Of a stretch of DNA of 64,000 nt, positions 20,949-33,222 are shown piece by piece. The position numbers and the translations under genes were made by a program. Origin of the DNA: Orientallactaga sibirica (lineage: Eukaryota; Chordata; Mammalia; Rodentia; Dipodidae); NCBI GenBank assembly GCA_036365145.1, contig JAEOAD010000982.1:7962001-8026000 (forward strand), written 5' to 3'. The notes beneath the pieces were generated by a model. That model was not told the origin of the DNA. It did not search any database and was given only the letters and a program-made list of their open reading frames with translations. Positions within the stretch are counted from its first letter, which is position 1. Each line of letters opens with the position of its first letter.

Positions 20949-21167
20949 GGGGCTGGAGAGATGGCTTAGAGGTTAAGCACTTGCCTGTGAAGCCTAAGGA
21001 CCCCGGTTCAAGGCTCACCTCCCAGGACCCACGTAAGCCAAATGCACAAGGTAGCACATGCATCTGGAGTTCGTTTGCAGTGGCTGGAGGCCCTGGCATG
21101 TCCATTCTCTATCTGCCTCTTTCTGTCTGTTGCTCTCAAATAAATAAAAATAAACAAAACATTTTAA
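20949..21167 (+). repeat. B2-like SINE, second subfamily
   Basis: Complete copy. AAAATGTTAATGGG flanks it on the left and AAATGTTAATGGGC on the right. Confidence 0.93.
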
Positions 21168-21689
21168 AAAATGTTAATGGGCTCAGAGTTGTGTAGGGCT
21201 TGTAGGGGCAATGACAACCCTGTGTGGTCATGAAAGCACTCATCAGTTCACGTCAGGAGGCCAGTGACCCAAAGTACTTCTTCCCCAATGTGACTCGTAT
21301 GTTCTTTCTGCCTCCACTTCCGCAAAGTTTCCTGAGCTTTGGAGGGCAGGATACAGATGTCTCATTTAGTGTTGAGCTCTCAACAGCCTGTTTTAGCTCT
21401 GATGAATCTTGAGTCTCATCAGTGTCTACTGTCATCTGCACAGAGAAGCTTCTATTAGCTACCAGTGAGACTAGCACTCCTATTCTTTCCTCCACTTTCT
21501 CTGCACTGTTCCTTCAGTACTGATGGGTGTGATGGAGCACTGACATTGCTCTTCTTCCCATTATCTTGATAAGCCTTGGGTGTCTCTGGTATTCACCACT
21601 ATCTGTAAAAAGAAGCTTCTCTAAATAAAAATAAGAATAGCATTAATCAAATGGCACAAACTGATGTATTTACAAGACTTGTTTTTTTC

Positions 21690-21832
21690 AAGGTAAGGTC
21701 TCACTCTAGCCCAGGCTGACCTGCAATTCAGTTCTATAGTCCAGGCTGGCCTTGAACTCACAGCTTTCCTCCTACCTCTGCCTCCTGAGTACGAAGATTA
21801 AAGGTGTGTGCCACCACACCTGCCTCTACAAG
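21690..21832 (-). repeat. B1-like SINE
   Basis: AAGGTAAGGTCTCACTCTAG to GTGTGTGCCACCACACCTG, reverse orientation. Confidence 0.88.
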
Positions 21833-22016
21833 GCTTTTGAAGGGCATAATGTCTCCATTTAGCCAAAGAACATTGGTATCTCTCTAGAGCCCATGACCTT
21901 CCAAGCCATAGGCATCTGACTTGGTTCAAATTCAACTAGAGACTACTTGATTAAACCCATTACTTATGTGCCACTATTGCACTCACAGGCACATCTTGCT
22001 TTGGCTGGTTGATTAT

Positions 22017-22356
22017 TGTAATTTAAATGTATAGAACCATATATTCAGATGTTTTATTAAAATTGAGTTTGCACCTTCCACCCCTAGCAGGCAAACTCCT
22101 GCTATGACGGGGGTGGGGGGAGGGGCATGTCACTGGGGGTGGATCCGAGTTCCAGCCTAACTATATGCAGAGAGGTTTTGAGCTCTGGCTGTGCTTGCTT
22201 CTGATGCTGGATATTTGGTGCTCGCTTGCCCCCCGCCCTCTCTCTCTGCTTGGATTTATGAATGGGAGCCAGCTGCTTCTACCATTTGATGGAATTTCCC
22301 TCCCATAAACGGTATCTGGTTTAGCTGTTCATTCCAGCAACGTGGGACTAACTACA
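22017..22356 (+). mobile_element. MaLR-like solo LTR, diverged
   Basis: TGTAATTTAAATG to GGGACTAACTACA with the family's CATGTCACTGGGGGTGG block. Flanks ATTAT and ATAAT match at four of five bases. Confidence 0.65.
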
Positions 22357-22869
22357 ATAATTGTGTAGTGTACAGGACCCACCACTTGTTATTACCATTG
22401 ATGACTTTTTCCCCCCAGCAGCTACCATAGAGCTTTCTAGCACTATGGCAGCTAGTTAGCAGGGAGGTGGATTCCATTCCAGCTCCAGCTTGATTGCTCA
22501 ACATCCTGTGACTAGAGTCTGTAGTATCTTTAGCAATAGGGTCTTACTGTCTAGTTCTAGGAGGTAACCAAGTACTTTGGCAATAGCCTGCGTTGTTTCG
22601 TGGTCCTCATGGGCCTCCCTGACCAACAGCTCATTAGGATTGAACCATCTTTGACACTGGAATTTTACCTGCAATAACATAACTTCAGAGAGATCTACTT
22701 CTTGTTTAGTAAAAGGTTCTTCAAGCTTTCTTTTGGCCACCATTACTTTCCTGACAACCATTTTTATGTTCATAAATATGGAAAGTAAAGAGCTTTGTTT
22801 CTTAGAAGAATGACCAAACTATGAATTAAAACAAACCATGGGAAAGATCTATAGCTTTCTTTTTGAAAC

Positions 22870-23050
22870 ACTTTCTATAGGGTTGCATACCCAAGGCCCT
22901 AGGTTTGATCCCAAGCACTACTGAAAAATCAGGCATAGTGGCACATTCCTGTAATTCTAGAACTTGGAAAGTGGTGGCAGAAGTATCCAAAGTTCAAGGT
23001 CATCAGCAAGTCCAGCCTTGGCTACATGAGATCCTGTCTCAAAAACAAAA
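22870..23050 (+). repeat. ID/B4-like composite SINE, old
   Basis: ID 3' part (CCTAGGTTTGATCCCAAGCA) followed by a diverged B1-like body to GAGATCCTGTCTC. Confidence 0.65.
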
Positions 23051-23265
23051 CAGGGCTGGAGAGATGGCTTAGCAGTTAAGGCATTTGCCTGCCAAGCCAA
23101 AGAACCCACGTTCAATTCCCCAGGACCCACATAAGCCAGATGTACAAAGTGGCGCATGCGTGTGGAATTTGTTTGCAATAGCTGGAGGCCCTGGCGTTCC
23201 CATTCTCTATCTGCCCCCTCTTTCTCTCTCTCTCTCTCTCAAATAAATAATTTTTTAAATTAAAA
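23051..23265 (+). repeat. B2-like SINE
   Basis: Complete copy with a (CT)n tail. Confidence 0.93.
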
Positions 23266-23273
23266 AAACATCA

Positions 23274-23570
23274 TGGGCTGGAGAGATGGCTTAGTGGTTA
23301 AGGCACTTGCCTGCAAAGCCAAAGAATCCAGGTTGGATTCCCCAGGACTTATGTAAGCCAGAAGCTCAAGGTGGTATATGCATCTGGAGTTCATTTGCAG
23401 TGGCCAAAGTCCCTGGAGTGCCCATTCTCCCCCCCCCATATATATATGTATATATACACACATACACGCACACACACATACACACATACACATATATATA
23501 CATACATGCATATATACACATATATGCCTCTCACTCTCTCTCAAATAAATAAAGATAACATAAACATATT
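23274..23570 (+). repeat. B2-like SINE with (TA)n/(CA)n tail
   Basis: The tail holds C8, then (TA)n and (CA)n repeats at about 23437-23526 before the AAATAAATAAAG end. Confidence 0.9.
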
Positions 23571-23734
23571 AAAGAAAAACTATAACCAAAAGTCACCCCC
23601 TTCTACTGCTTCAGATGACTAAGAGCTAATGGTGAAATAACTGGAGCCTATGATCTGAAGCCCTTCAAAGGAGAACCAGGTTTAATAAGATGTTAGTTTT
23701 CTAAAGCTGGTGTTTTTTTCTTTTCTTTCTTCAG

Positions 23735-24230
23735 TTTAGGGGAGGATGGAACTCATGGCCTCATGCATGCTAGGCAAACACTCTACCACTGAGCTGTATC
23801 TTCAACCCTTTTTTTAAAAAAATTGTATTTGCATGTGTATGTATATGCGGGGGCACTGGAGATCAAAAGAGTTGCCTGTGCTCTACCTTCTTTAAGACAG
23901 GGTCTTTTGTGGCTGCAAATATGCCTGGCCCACAAGCTTCGTATTCACCTGGCTTCACCTCCCATTGTCGTAGGTACACAGGGATCACAGATGCATGTGC
24001 CACTTTGCGTTCAGCTTTATGTGGGTGCTGGAGAAGTGAACCCAGGCCAGCAGGCTTTGCAAACAAACACCTTTAACCACTGAGCAATCCCCAAGTTTGT
24101 TGTTTTGAGACAAAATCTTACTAAATTGCCCACACTGGCCTTCAACTCACTCTGGAGCCCATGTAGGACTGCAATCCTCCTGAATAGCTGGGAATATAGG
24201 CCTAGGCTACCAGGCTTAGCTGAAATTCTT
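23735..24230 (-). repeat. Reversed ID-like, B2/B3-like and old B1-like SINEs
   Basis: ID-like at about 23740-23810 (ACTCTACCACTGAGCTGTAT). B2/B3-like at about 23820-24095 (CTTTAACCACTGAGCAATCC). Old B1-like at about 24100-24225. Confidence 0.65.
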
Positions 24231-24480
24231 ATTTTCACGGTTATTCAGAATATACCACCTGTGAGTCTCTACTACTAATTGACATAAACCTAAAATTTAC
24301 TTCTCACATTTCAATCTGCCTACAAAAAAAAAAAAAAATCACAGGCTCCTAGGCTCATTCCCTATAGGTTCTGGGGACGGCCCTAGGATTTTGTATTTCT
24401 ACTAAGTTTCCAGGTGATGGGGAAATGTACTTTGAGTGGCAGTGTTCCACAACATAGAGGGTTTTGCTGTGTTTAATAGC
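24231..24480. other. Non-repetitive stretch with A15 run
   Basis: Nothing recognised. Confidence 0.5.
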
Positions 24481-24589
24481 TATTTCTTTTTCATTTCATT
24501 TTCTCATAGCTTTTTCGTCCCTTGCTGTGCTGAATATACAATCCAAGGCCTGTGTATAAGTACTCTACCACTAAGTTAGGACCCCAGCC

Positions 24590-25100
24590 CTCTTTCATGA
24601 CTTTTTGGTTTTGTTTTGATTTCAGTTTTTTATTTTTGTTGTGTGTCATGTGTGATGGCATATGTGGTATGTGCATGTATGTTTGTGTGCAAATACATGA
24701 ACCCCATGTGCACGTCAGAAAAGGACATTAGGTTTCTTCCTCTATCACTTCTGTCTTATTTTCTTGAAGCAGTCTCTCACTGAACCCCGAGCACACCATT
24801 TTCCAGTTAGGATTGCTGGGGCTTCCTGGTCAGCCAATCTATCTCCAACCTCCTCAGTGGTCATACTGAGTGCTTATCGGGGATCAAGCTCAGATTCTCA
24901 TCTTTATGTAATAAGCACTCTTACTCATTGAGCCATCTCCTCTGCTCTTGCTTTTGTTTATTGACACAGGGTCTCCCTCAGTAGTCCAGGCTAGCCTCAG
25001 GCTCATTATGTTGCACAGCCTGGCCTCATACTTGTGATGATCCTGTTTCAGGTTCCCTTAGTGCTGGAACTACAGTTGTGCACCACTGCACCCAGCTCTT
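24590..25100 (-). repeat. Reversed old B2/B3-like and B1-like SINEs
   Basis: B2/B3-like head in reverse at 24910-24945 (ACTCATTGAGCCATCTCCTC) with a diverged body upstream. Old B1-like at about 24960-25098. Confidence 0.6.
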
Positions 25101-25194
25101 TCATGAATTCTAAAGTGCAACTATATTCAACAATATTCTTGGAAATATTGTAGTCTGTATTCAGTAGTACCATCAAAATAAAAGAATGTCTTGA

Positions 25195-25357
25195 GCTGGG
25201 GAGATAGCTCAGTGGTTAAAAGTACTTGCTTACCAAGCCTGTTGGCCCAGGTTCGAATCCCCAGTACCCACATAAAGCTAGATGCAGAAATGGTGCATGT
25301 ATCCACCTGGAGTTCATCTGCACCAGTAAGAGGCCCTGGCACAACCATACTCTCTCT

Positions 25358-25402
<45 letters not shown>

Positions 25403-25425
25403 AAACAAATAAAAGAAAAGAATGC
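25195..25425 (+). repeat. B2-like SINE with long (CT)n tail
   Basis: About 55 bases of (CT)n-type sequence at 25348-25402. AAAAGAATG flanks on both sides. Confidence 0.92.
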
Positions 25426-25800
25426 TATGATGTATCAATAAAGCAAGGCTGTAAGCTAAAGATTTCAAACATTTGGAAAGAATGAGAGAAAGAATAATTG
25501 TAAGCAAGCCAAAGTACTAGTAATGTAGTGAAACCACCAATTTATCTCAGTGACGAGGACTGTTACTCTTACTCAGTGAAAAATAAAACAATTTTAAATA
25601 ATTTAAATAATCTTAAAATAAAAACTATTTTAAAGAAAAGTAATATAAAGTAACCTGATGTGGTTGACTGCAAGAAAGTTTCATATTTTAATTAATCTTT
25701 CATATTAATATGTCAATAAGTGATATTTATAACTAGCACTTACATTTTTTGAATGAGTTTACATCATGGGAGATAAAAACCACTTACCCTTTTGTGTTTG
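25426..25800. other. A/T-rich non-repetitive stretch
   Basis: Nothing recognised. Confidence 0.5.
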
Positions 25801-26350
25801 TTTGAGGCAGGATCTTATTATGTAAACCTGGCTGACCTGGAATTCACTATGTAGCCTAGACTGACCTTAAACTTGTGACAATGCTCCTTCCTCATGCTCT
25901 GAATTCTGAAATTACAGGTATGAGCCACTAGGCTATGCCTCCCTTTTAAATCTATGTTCCTGTTGAGCACAACTTCTGATAGGCCACTGTTCCTGTTGAT
26001 GTGGCTATATGAAACAACAACAACAACAATAATCAGGCATGGTAGCACACACCTTTAATCCCAGTACTTGGAGTGTGAGGTAGAAGGATCACAGTGAGTT
26101 GTAGGTCAGCCTAGGCTAGAGTGAGACCTTGCCTAGAAATAACCACCACCAAACACTATGATGGGGCTGGAGAGATTGCTTAGTGGTCAAGGCATTTGCC
26201 TCCAAAGGCAAAGGACCCAGGTTCAATTCCCCAGGACCCACATAAGCCAGATGCTCAAGTTGGTGCATGCATCTGGAGTTCGTTTGGAGTGGCTAGAGGC
26301 CTTGATGTACCCATTCTCTCTCTCTCTCCCAAATAAATAAATGAATTTTT
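25801..26350. repeat. Reversed B1-like, forward B1-like, forward B2-like SINEs
   Basis: B1-like (minus) at about 25801-25945. A shortened B1-like (plus) at about 26033-26145. B2-like (plus) at 26163-26350. The first two form an inverted pair about 90 bases apart. Confidence 0.85.
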
Positions 26351-26499
26351 TAAAAATAAAACGCCATGATAAAAAGCTGATGAGAAATCCTTTTCTTAAT
26401 TGTTACTTCTGAGAAGGTCATGAAGTTAAATAGGGCCTACAGTAAAATACTGTCACTTAAAAACAATTAAATATGCAGTCCTCTGCGCATGAAAGAGTA

Positions 26500-26695
26500 G
26501 GACAATTAAGAAAGGAAACCAAAAGTAAATTCTTAGTTTCAAGAAGCTCTCAGCTCTGCCACCTACAACTTTTGGCAACTTACATAACTACTCTGAGCCT
26601 CAGTTTCCACACAAGGGAAATAATATCTAAAGGGAATGGTTTCTGTGGAAATTTCTTCATAAGTTATAAAGTGCTACCCAAGAGACTAAGCACAT
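26500..26695 (+). repeat. MIR relic
   Basis: TTTTGGCAACTTACATAACT and CTCTGAGCCTCAGTTTCCAC are the classic MIR core, followed by AAATAATATCTAAAGGGAAT. Confidence 0.85.
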
Positions 26696-26697
26696 GG

Positions 26698-27015
26698 TTA
26701 CATGAGTCAAGTGTCTGCTGTGCAAGCATGAAGACCTGAGGTCGGATCCCTAGCACACACATAAAATGTCAAGCATGGTGGCACATACTTGTAATTGTAG
26801 CATTGGGAAGGCAAAAACAGATGGATCCTGAGGGCTTGCTGGTTAGCTAGTCTAGATGAATCTATGAGTTCTAGGCTCAGTGAGAGACCATGTCTCAAAA
26901 ATAAGGCAGAAAGAACTGAAGAAGATACCTAACATGAACCTTTGGTAGTATACACATGTGCACACACACATATACACCTACACACTTGCGCACACACACA
27001 TGCACACGTCATGAA
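26698..27015 (+). repeat. Old B2/B3-like SINE and (CA)n
   Basis: Diverged B3-type body to about 26940, then ACACACATATACACC-type repeats to 27010. Confidence 0.65.
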
Positions 27016-27109
27016 TGCACATATATAAATAATTATACAAATATGAACTATCATTTGTAGTACAGGTCTGCATATCAAGGAGTGGACACACAACATAAGA
27101 AATGTGGTC

Positions 27110-27525
27110 TGGTCTATGTACTCAGAAGTAAAGTAGTGTTAAATTCTAGAGACAGCTTGCTTGGGTTCAGATTTTAGTGACACTACTTAACAGCTATGTA
27201 TGTACAAGATATAACCTGTCTTTGGCTGCCTCTACATCTATAAAACTAGGATACTAACGGCCGGGCGTGGTGGCACATGCCTTTAATCCCAGCACTCAGG
27301 AGGCAGAGGTAGGAGGATCGCCGAGAGTTCAAGGCCACCCTGAGACTACATAGTTAATTCCAGGTCAGCCTGGACCAGAGTGAGACCCTACCTTGCAAAA
27401 AAAAAAAAAAAAAAAAAAAAACTAGGATACTAATAGTTACTAATCACAATGGGCTCATGTAAGGAATGAGGTAATACATATTATGGCAGGCACCAGTAGT
27501 GTCTAAACAACACCCGTTCTTTTTT
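27110..27525 (+). repeat. MIR relic split by a B1-like SINE
   Basis: GCTTGGGTTCAGATTTTAGT ... CATCTATAAAACTAGGATAC before and CATGTAAGGAATGAGGTAAT after are MIR parts. AAAACTAGGATACTAA flanks the inserted B1-like SINE (27262-27420) on both sides. Confidence 0.85.
27262..27420 (+). repeat. B1-like SINE, young-looking
   Basis: GGCCGGGCGTGGTGGCACAT to CCTTGC plus a 26-base A run, with many CpG sites retained. Confidence 0.95.
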
Positions 27526-28842
27526 TTCTTGTTTCATATCATGTGGGTAAGCCTTCTATTTATTTCATTCTATGTACCCAAATACATTCTCTAACCAATA
27601 TGCTTGTAAAGTGGTTTAAGGGGTAGCTGGCTTACAGTAGTCAATGAATGTTCACAACTATTATTACAAAGCCAGCATTCTGCTGGATAACCAGGTAACT
27701 AGCAAATATTATCTTAACCTCCTTACACCAGAACCTCACTTTTCCCCTCTCAATTCCCAAGTATACATTTTACATGGGATTGACACTACCCCCTATTCTA
27801 AATCTGGGCCCTGTTTGACTTAAGCCAATTAACATAGCCCACTTGCCAGGTAATGATGATTATTCAGAAATGAACACACACATCTCAAGCCTAAATCAGC
27901 ACCTTTTCTTCTGGCTAAAGTGTTTAGAATGAGTACATAGCTAAAGAGACTGTATGAGTGAATTTGATCTCCAGACTCTTGGAAAGAGCACTGGGACACA
28001 GACTCACTAACCCCATAAGTATGGTGCTCTGAGCAATGCTCTTGCCAGTAGGACAGCCTACTGCAAGGGTATACTTGACACATGGAGAAAAGCAGACCAA
28101 AAGAAAGAGAAATGGAACTGGATATTAAGTCTCTGGATCAAATCTTCCCTTGGGAATTTTCAAGCCACATTTGTTTGAAACTGGCTTTGCAAACTCAATT
28201 TGGGTGGATATTCTATCACTTGCAACCACAAGATTCCTTCTGATACTATTAGATGAAAAGCTATATATAATTTTAATACATATATATTAATCACATAAAG
28301 TGGAACTTTCCGAAATCTGGTCTAGTGTGCCAATTTAATAAAATCTACAGTAAAGCACAATATAAACCCATATCTAAACCACTGTTCCAAAAGAAAGAAA
28401 AAGCAGCAATAAAAACCTCAACCAATTTGTAATTGTGTGAACTCATTCAAATATCTCTCCCAATAGATAAAGTCATCCAGTTGAAAGTGTGTTTTGATTT
28501 TTTGCAAACATGTTCAGAACTCCATCAAGAATAGAGGTGCATCTAGGTTTCAGAATGAACACGGGATACAGAGGCAGATAAGAGAAACTTATGACTGACA
28601 GTGAAATAATATTCACAGATGGTTGTCATAGCAGCCTGCTCATTTTTCACAAAATAGAATTCACTGCATTTTAACAAGATTTAGCAGAGGAAAACTGCTA
28701 GCCTGCAGACAGCCTCTAACTGAGTTAAATAACCTACTAATTGGTTTTAGTTTTATTATGGTACATAGCCTTCATACTGTACTCTAACTGTATCAAACAG
28801 ATCCCAAATACTTTAAAGCACTAATAAAAATATACATATGGG
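27526..28842. other. Non-repetitive stretch, no gene recognised
   Basis: About 1.3 kb at ordinary base composition. No tRNA, snRNA or exon signal was seen. Confidence 0.5.
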
Positions 28843-29062
28843 GGCCTGGAGAGATGGCTTAGTGGTTAAGTGCTTGCCTGTGAAGCCTAAGGACCCCAGT
28901 TCAAGGCTTGATTGCCCAGGACCCACGTAAGCCAGATGCACAAGGTGGTGCATGCATGTGGAGTTTGTTTGCAGTGGCTGGAGGCCCTGGCGCGCCCATT
29001 CTCTATCTGCCTCTTTCTCTCTGTCACTCTCAAATAAATAAAAAAATTAAAAATTAAATATA
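28843..29062 (+). repeat. B2-like SINE, second subfamily
   Basis: Complete. AAAATATACATATGG on the left resembles AAATATATATATACAC on the right. Confidence 0.93.
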
Positions 29063-29750
29063 TATATACACACATATGATTTTGGTCTAATATCTGTACC
29101 ACTCTTGAAATCTTTGTATCAGATCATGGAAAACAACTTACAGGTAGGTTTCACTATGTGCACAGTTGTATCCATGTAAAAATTTAAATATAACAGAAGT
29201 AAAAGGCATAGTCCATTTCATTGGCTTCTATCAGGTGTTGCCTTTTAAGTGGTATGCTGTAGAAGTGAGGAGTAGCCAAGTGTTTTTGTGCTCAGTTACA
29301 CAGTCTCAGGGGGGTGACTTTAGAAACTAGGGCTATCTTAAGACAAGTAAGTAAGAGAGGGGGATGACAAAACCTTTTGAGCTGATCTATTTCTAGAGTG
29401 GCTATCTACATAAAATCTCATCTCATTCAACGTGACTATAGGTAATTTTAAAGATTATAGGTAGCTAGTCTAAAGAGGGATACCACACAAAGTCACTCTT
29501 CACTGTTTGGTAGACCTCTGCCTATCAGTCATCCTGTCTCCAACTGCCTTCTCTGAGTTTTTCTTAAAATAGAGGACACAGGGCCCTAATTAAAATTCAG
29601 TACCATCTGTTAGGAAAACCATATCAAGCCATTACCTATTCTAACATCTTAGAATAAAGTAGTCCTTTGGGTTAACTAAAGTACTTCAGAGTTCTTGAGA
29701 CAGGTCATGAACTGTACTTAAAAAAAGCAAGAAAGCCCTCCCACACCACC
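29063..29750. other. Non-repetitive stretch
   Basis: Nothing recognised. Confidence 0.5.
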
Positions 29751-30070
29751 TGTGGCTTGAATGTGACTGTATGTCACCCATAGCCTCAGATACTTTTAAT
29801 TAAGGTTAAGCTTCCTACTAAGTCTCCAACAGCCAGCTGGAGGAAGTGTCAGTGAGGATGGATCTGATTTCTAGCCTGGAGGTGTGGAGAGAGCAGTTTG
29901 AGCTCTGGCAGCTGGTGCTTGCTGCTTGTTGGTGTTTGCTTGCCACAGTTGTTTCTCTCTACTTGGATGTATGGAAGTAAGCAGCTTCTTCCACCACTGA
30001 TGATGTTCCTCTGAACTCTGTAAACGGAAATAAACCCCTTCCTCCCAGCAACTTGATGCTGACTGCAACA
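29751..30070 (+). mobile_element. MaLR-like solo LTR
   Basis: TGTGGCTTGAATGTG to GATGCTGACTGCAACA, with AAATAAACCCC at about 30030. A perfect 5-base target duplication CCACC is at 29746-29750 and 30071-30075. Confidence 0.85.
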
Positions 30071-30075
30071 CCACC

Positions 30076-30595
30076 TAACAGTGCAATCCTAGGCATAGTA
30101 AAGCCATGAACCGGGATATTAAAACAATCCCTCTGTAGCTAGTAAACCAATTGAATACATTGTCAAAAAGATATAGGAGATAGTGATCAGTGAGAAATGT
30201 GGAAATGGTAAGTCAGAAGGGTTTGTGTTTCCCTTATATAACTGAATCTCCCACTTAACAGTGAAGTATCAACTTGGAGGTTTTATTTTCGCATGTAACA
30301 AGGAATCTAAAGTAATAAATCTAGCCGTCTTCTTCTTTAACCAAACTATGTAGTTTTCTTCTTAGTAACTATCAACACATGACCACAAAGCAGCAGACCT
30401 ACCTCTAGCACCACATGCCCATTGTGGCTCAAAAGTAAAAACTAACACCAAAATGTCACATACCAACTAAGTCTACTTCCTTTTAAAGAAAAAGGAAGCC
30501 TTCCTATTCACGTGCTTCTCGTTCGTCAGAATTGTGTGTCACATCGTCTTCCAGCTGTGAGGAACGTAGGAAATCAAACTGTTTCAATAAGACAT
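30076..30595. other. Non-repetitive stretch
   Basis: Nothing recognised. Confidence 0.5.
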
Positions 30596-31095
30596 ACTGC
30601 AAAATCAAGATCAGGTGGTGTAGTGCAGAGGTCAAACACTATGTTTAAAACTCTATGGCCTGGGGCTGGAGAGATGACTTAGCAGTTAAGGCACTTGCCT
30701 GCAAAGCCAAAGAACCTAGGTTTGATTTCCCAGGACCCACATAAGCCAGATGCATGAGGTGGCACACGCATCTGGAGTTTGTTTGCAGCGGCTGGAGGCC
30801 CTGGCATGGCCATTCTATCTGCCTCCCTCTCTCTGCTTCTTTCTCTATCTCCCTCAAATAAATAAAAATAAAAATATTTTTTAGAAAACCTCTATGGCCT
30901 TAGTTTAAAACTCTGCTCCTTTACCATTTAGCTGAGCTTCCTCATTATTCTGTGCCTTTGTTTTCTCATCTAGAAACTAAGCAAAACAGTAGCTTTCTCA
31001 TAAGGTTGTTAGGAGGATCTGAAGAGTTCCTGTGACTAAAGAGCTTAGAAGAGTGCCTAAGACACAGCAAACACTATACAGCTGTTTGTTCTTAT
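30596..31095 (+). repeat. MIR relic split by a B2-like SINE
   Basis: CTCTGCTCCTTTACCATTTA, TTTGTTTTCTCATCTAGAAA and AAGAGCTTAGAAGAGTGCCT are MIR blocks in order. The inserted SINE (30662-30880) is flanked by CTCTATGGCCT on both sides. Confidence 0.88.
30662..30880 (+). repeat. B2-like SINE
   Basis: Complete copy inserted in the MIR. Confidence 0.93.
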
Positions 31096-31394
31096 TTATC
31101 TTTGAGGGGAAAAAAAGAAAGTAGATATTGCATATGCAAGTAGCAGTGTCTGCCACAGGTGTGTTGCTCACTCTAATAATTGTATCTATCCTGCTGTGAG
31201 GATGCCCTGCTATATTTGAGAACTTCTGTGACACTAAAATCCTATCTCCTATCAACAGTGGCCATTCTTACAGTCATCACCCCCACCTCCCATTTACTGG
31301 AAGCTTAGAACAGCCAAACTTCCAAGTGTCTGAACCAGGATACCACTGTCAGCCACTGTGTCAATGCTCATTCATTTTAGACACAAATCATTAG

Positions 31395-31510
31395 GCCAAG
31401 TGTGGTAGTTACACCTGAAATCCCAGCACTTTGGGGGCCGAGATAGGAGGATCAAGAAGGAGATCAAGGCCAGCCTGGATATGAGTATCTCTCATAAAAA
31501 CAAAAAACAA
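31395..31510 (+). repeat. Old B1-like SINE
   Basis: GGCCAAGTGTGGTAGTTACA to a (CATAAAAACAAAAAAC) tail. Diverged. Confidence 0.7.
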
Positions 31511-31539
31511 TGAGAGACACAAGTAATTAGCAAGTTTTT

Positions 31540-31960
31540 GTTGTGAATTTCTGTCAACTCATTCCAGTTGGCCTAAGCAGTGTTGGGCCCTAAGAGGCCC
31601 CGGTGTGAGGCCTAGTGGAACTTCCTGAGCCTGACTAGAGTTTGGCGACCTGTCTTTGGCCTATTACTCCCACTTAAGAGTGACTCAACAAGGCCTAAGC
31701 CGAAATTGCCTCTGCCCAGCTACTGCTGACGTGGTGAAATACTATTGGCCCTTACACCTTTTCCCATCCTGAGACCCACCCTCTTTCTCAAAGCTATATA
31801 AACACCTTCCTACTACAATAAAACGAGTTCCTGCCTCAACAAGACTCCCGGCCCAGTGTGTTTTTCTCTCCAGTGTTTTAGAGGAGGGGGGTCTGGGCCA
31901 CCGACACCCATCATCCCACTCAGCCTCAAGAGGAGCCGCTGGTCCGGCTCTCTCTTCAGC
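31540..31960 (+). mobile_element. LTR-like element (ERV type)
   Basis: U3/R signals are in order: AGCTATATAAACACC (TATA-like) at about 31793-31807, AATAAAACGAG about 20 bases later, then a C/T-rich U5-like stretch. No partner LTR or internal coding region is visible. The AATAAAACGAG context recalls the remnant at 726-990. Borders uncertain. Confidence 0.5.
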
Positions 31961-32025
31961 TCTACCTGCCGGGAGAGGAACCGCAAAGCAGAACTAGGAA
32001 TGCATTAACTATGATTATGCTTATG

Positions 32026-32374
32026 GTGCATATTAGTTACTTTCTCATGGCCAGGACAAAGTATCTGACCAGCAGCAACTTAAGGAAGGAAATGGTCTCT
32101 TTTGGCTCATGTATTAAGGGGATAGTCTATTATGACAAGGAAGGAATCTGTAGGATGGCTCATCACATTTCAATCAGAGTCAGGAAGCAAAGGATGAACA
32201 GGAAGTGGGGCAAGGCTATAAAATCTCAAGGGTCATTTCCAGTAACCCACTTCTTCAAGCAAGGCACTACTTCCTATAGGATCCATAACCTTCCCAAACA
32301 GTGTCACCAGCTGAGAACCAAAGTGTCGAAATACATGAGCCTATGGGGGACATTTTACATTCAAGGCACAACAT
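32026..32374 (-). mobile_element. MaLR-like solo LTR (ORR1-like)
   Basis: In reverse it runs from about TGTTGTGCCTTGAATG to GAAAGTAACTAATATGC, with the AAGGAAGGAAATGGTCTC block opposite the poly(A) region. Target duplication not resolved. Long frames across it are not coding. Confidence 0.7.
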
Positions 32375-32670
32375 GGCATGACTTGGTTGAAGACATGAAT
32401 GATAGCACACAGTCACAATTTCTCAGCTCAAGTCACTTGGTGTTGGCTCTTTTTTCAGGCATCAAGCAAGCATCAGATGTTTTTCATATTTTGTGGTGAG
32501 CCACTAATTTTAAGAACATCTTCCATATGTCTCAGTAATTCCTCCCATTTTATTCTGAATCCAAAAGGTAGAAGAAATCTGCTTCTCCAACTCCTTTAAT
32601 AGCAAGCACCGAGGCACATAAAAAAAGCATGGCCAAAGCTTTCAATTCAAAGAGGGCAACATGGAGTGCA
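32375..32670. other. Non-repetitive stretch
   Basis: Nothing recognised. Confidence 0.45.
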
Positions 32671-32674
32671 GGGG

Positions 32675-33175
32675 TGGAGCTGGGAAGACGGGTAACAGCA
32701 CTTGCTGCGCAAGCATGAGCACCTGGGTTTTTCAGCACCCATATGACAAAGACGGGAACAGCCATGCATGACTACAACCCCAGTTCTGAAGGGGGTAGAA
32801 ACAGGAGAAGCACGAGGGTTCACTCATCAGACAGTATGACTAAAAACAGCACAGACTCCATCTGAAGGAAAAAGTAAAACAATGGTAGGGGAGGACATAA
32901 CACATTCTAGGGCTCAGCACACGGCATTCACATCTGAATACACATGTATGCGCATATACTACACACCAAAATAATGGTTATAAAGGCCATCTTCTGACAA
33001 GATTAATGGCAAAGGCATCTAATTTTCAGAGTCAGCACTGGTAAGAATTCTGGGCTCAGTCAGAGATGGTGGTGCATGCCTGTAATGCAAGCCTTTAGGA
33101 GGCAGCACCAGGAAGACCTTAAGTTCTAGGCCAGCCTGGCCTACATGAGACCCTGTGTCAAACCAACTAAAAAGA
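32675..33175 (+). repeat. Old B2/B3-like and old B1-like SINEs
   Basis: B3-type at about 32675-32970 (GAGCTGGGAAGACGGGTAAC head). B1-like at about 33060-33172. Confidence 0.6.
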
Positions 33176-33185
33176 GAGATTCTCC

Positions 33186-33222
33186 ATCACTTCTAAGCCT
33201 TTTGACCAACATGAAGTATAGA
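33186..33222 (+). pseudogene. Possible second U2 snRNA 5'-end fragment
   Basis: ATCACTTCTAAGCCTTTTGA and the next 16 bases (ending AAGTATAG) align without gaps to U2 bases 1-36 with about eight mismatches. CTCCATCAC occurs at 33182-33190 and again at 33231-33239, a possible target duplication around the insert. Short and diverged, so chance similarity is not excluded. Confidence 0.4.

Larger units (their letters stand above)
20731..22785 (-). mobile_element. L1-associated 3' region, minus strand, interrupted
   Basis: AAGAAGCTTCTCTAAATAAA and AATAGCATTAAT (about 21610-21650) are the reverse complement of the block at 4750-4785. The part at 22380-22785 (for example AAGTACTTTGGCAATAGCCT) resembles rodent L1 3' UTR text in reverse. 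Interrupted by a B2-like SINE, a reversed B1-like SINE and a MaLR LTR. Confidence 0.45.

Noticed and set aside
22498..22773. 91-residue minus frame resembling a short protein
   Set aside because: It lies in sequence resembling the reverse of a rodent L1 3' region. No start context or exon structure supports it.
32011..32499. 162-residue + frame
   Set aside because: It mostly covers a minus-strand MaLR-like LTR (32026-32374) and has no recognisable domain or splice context.
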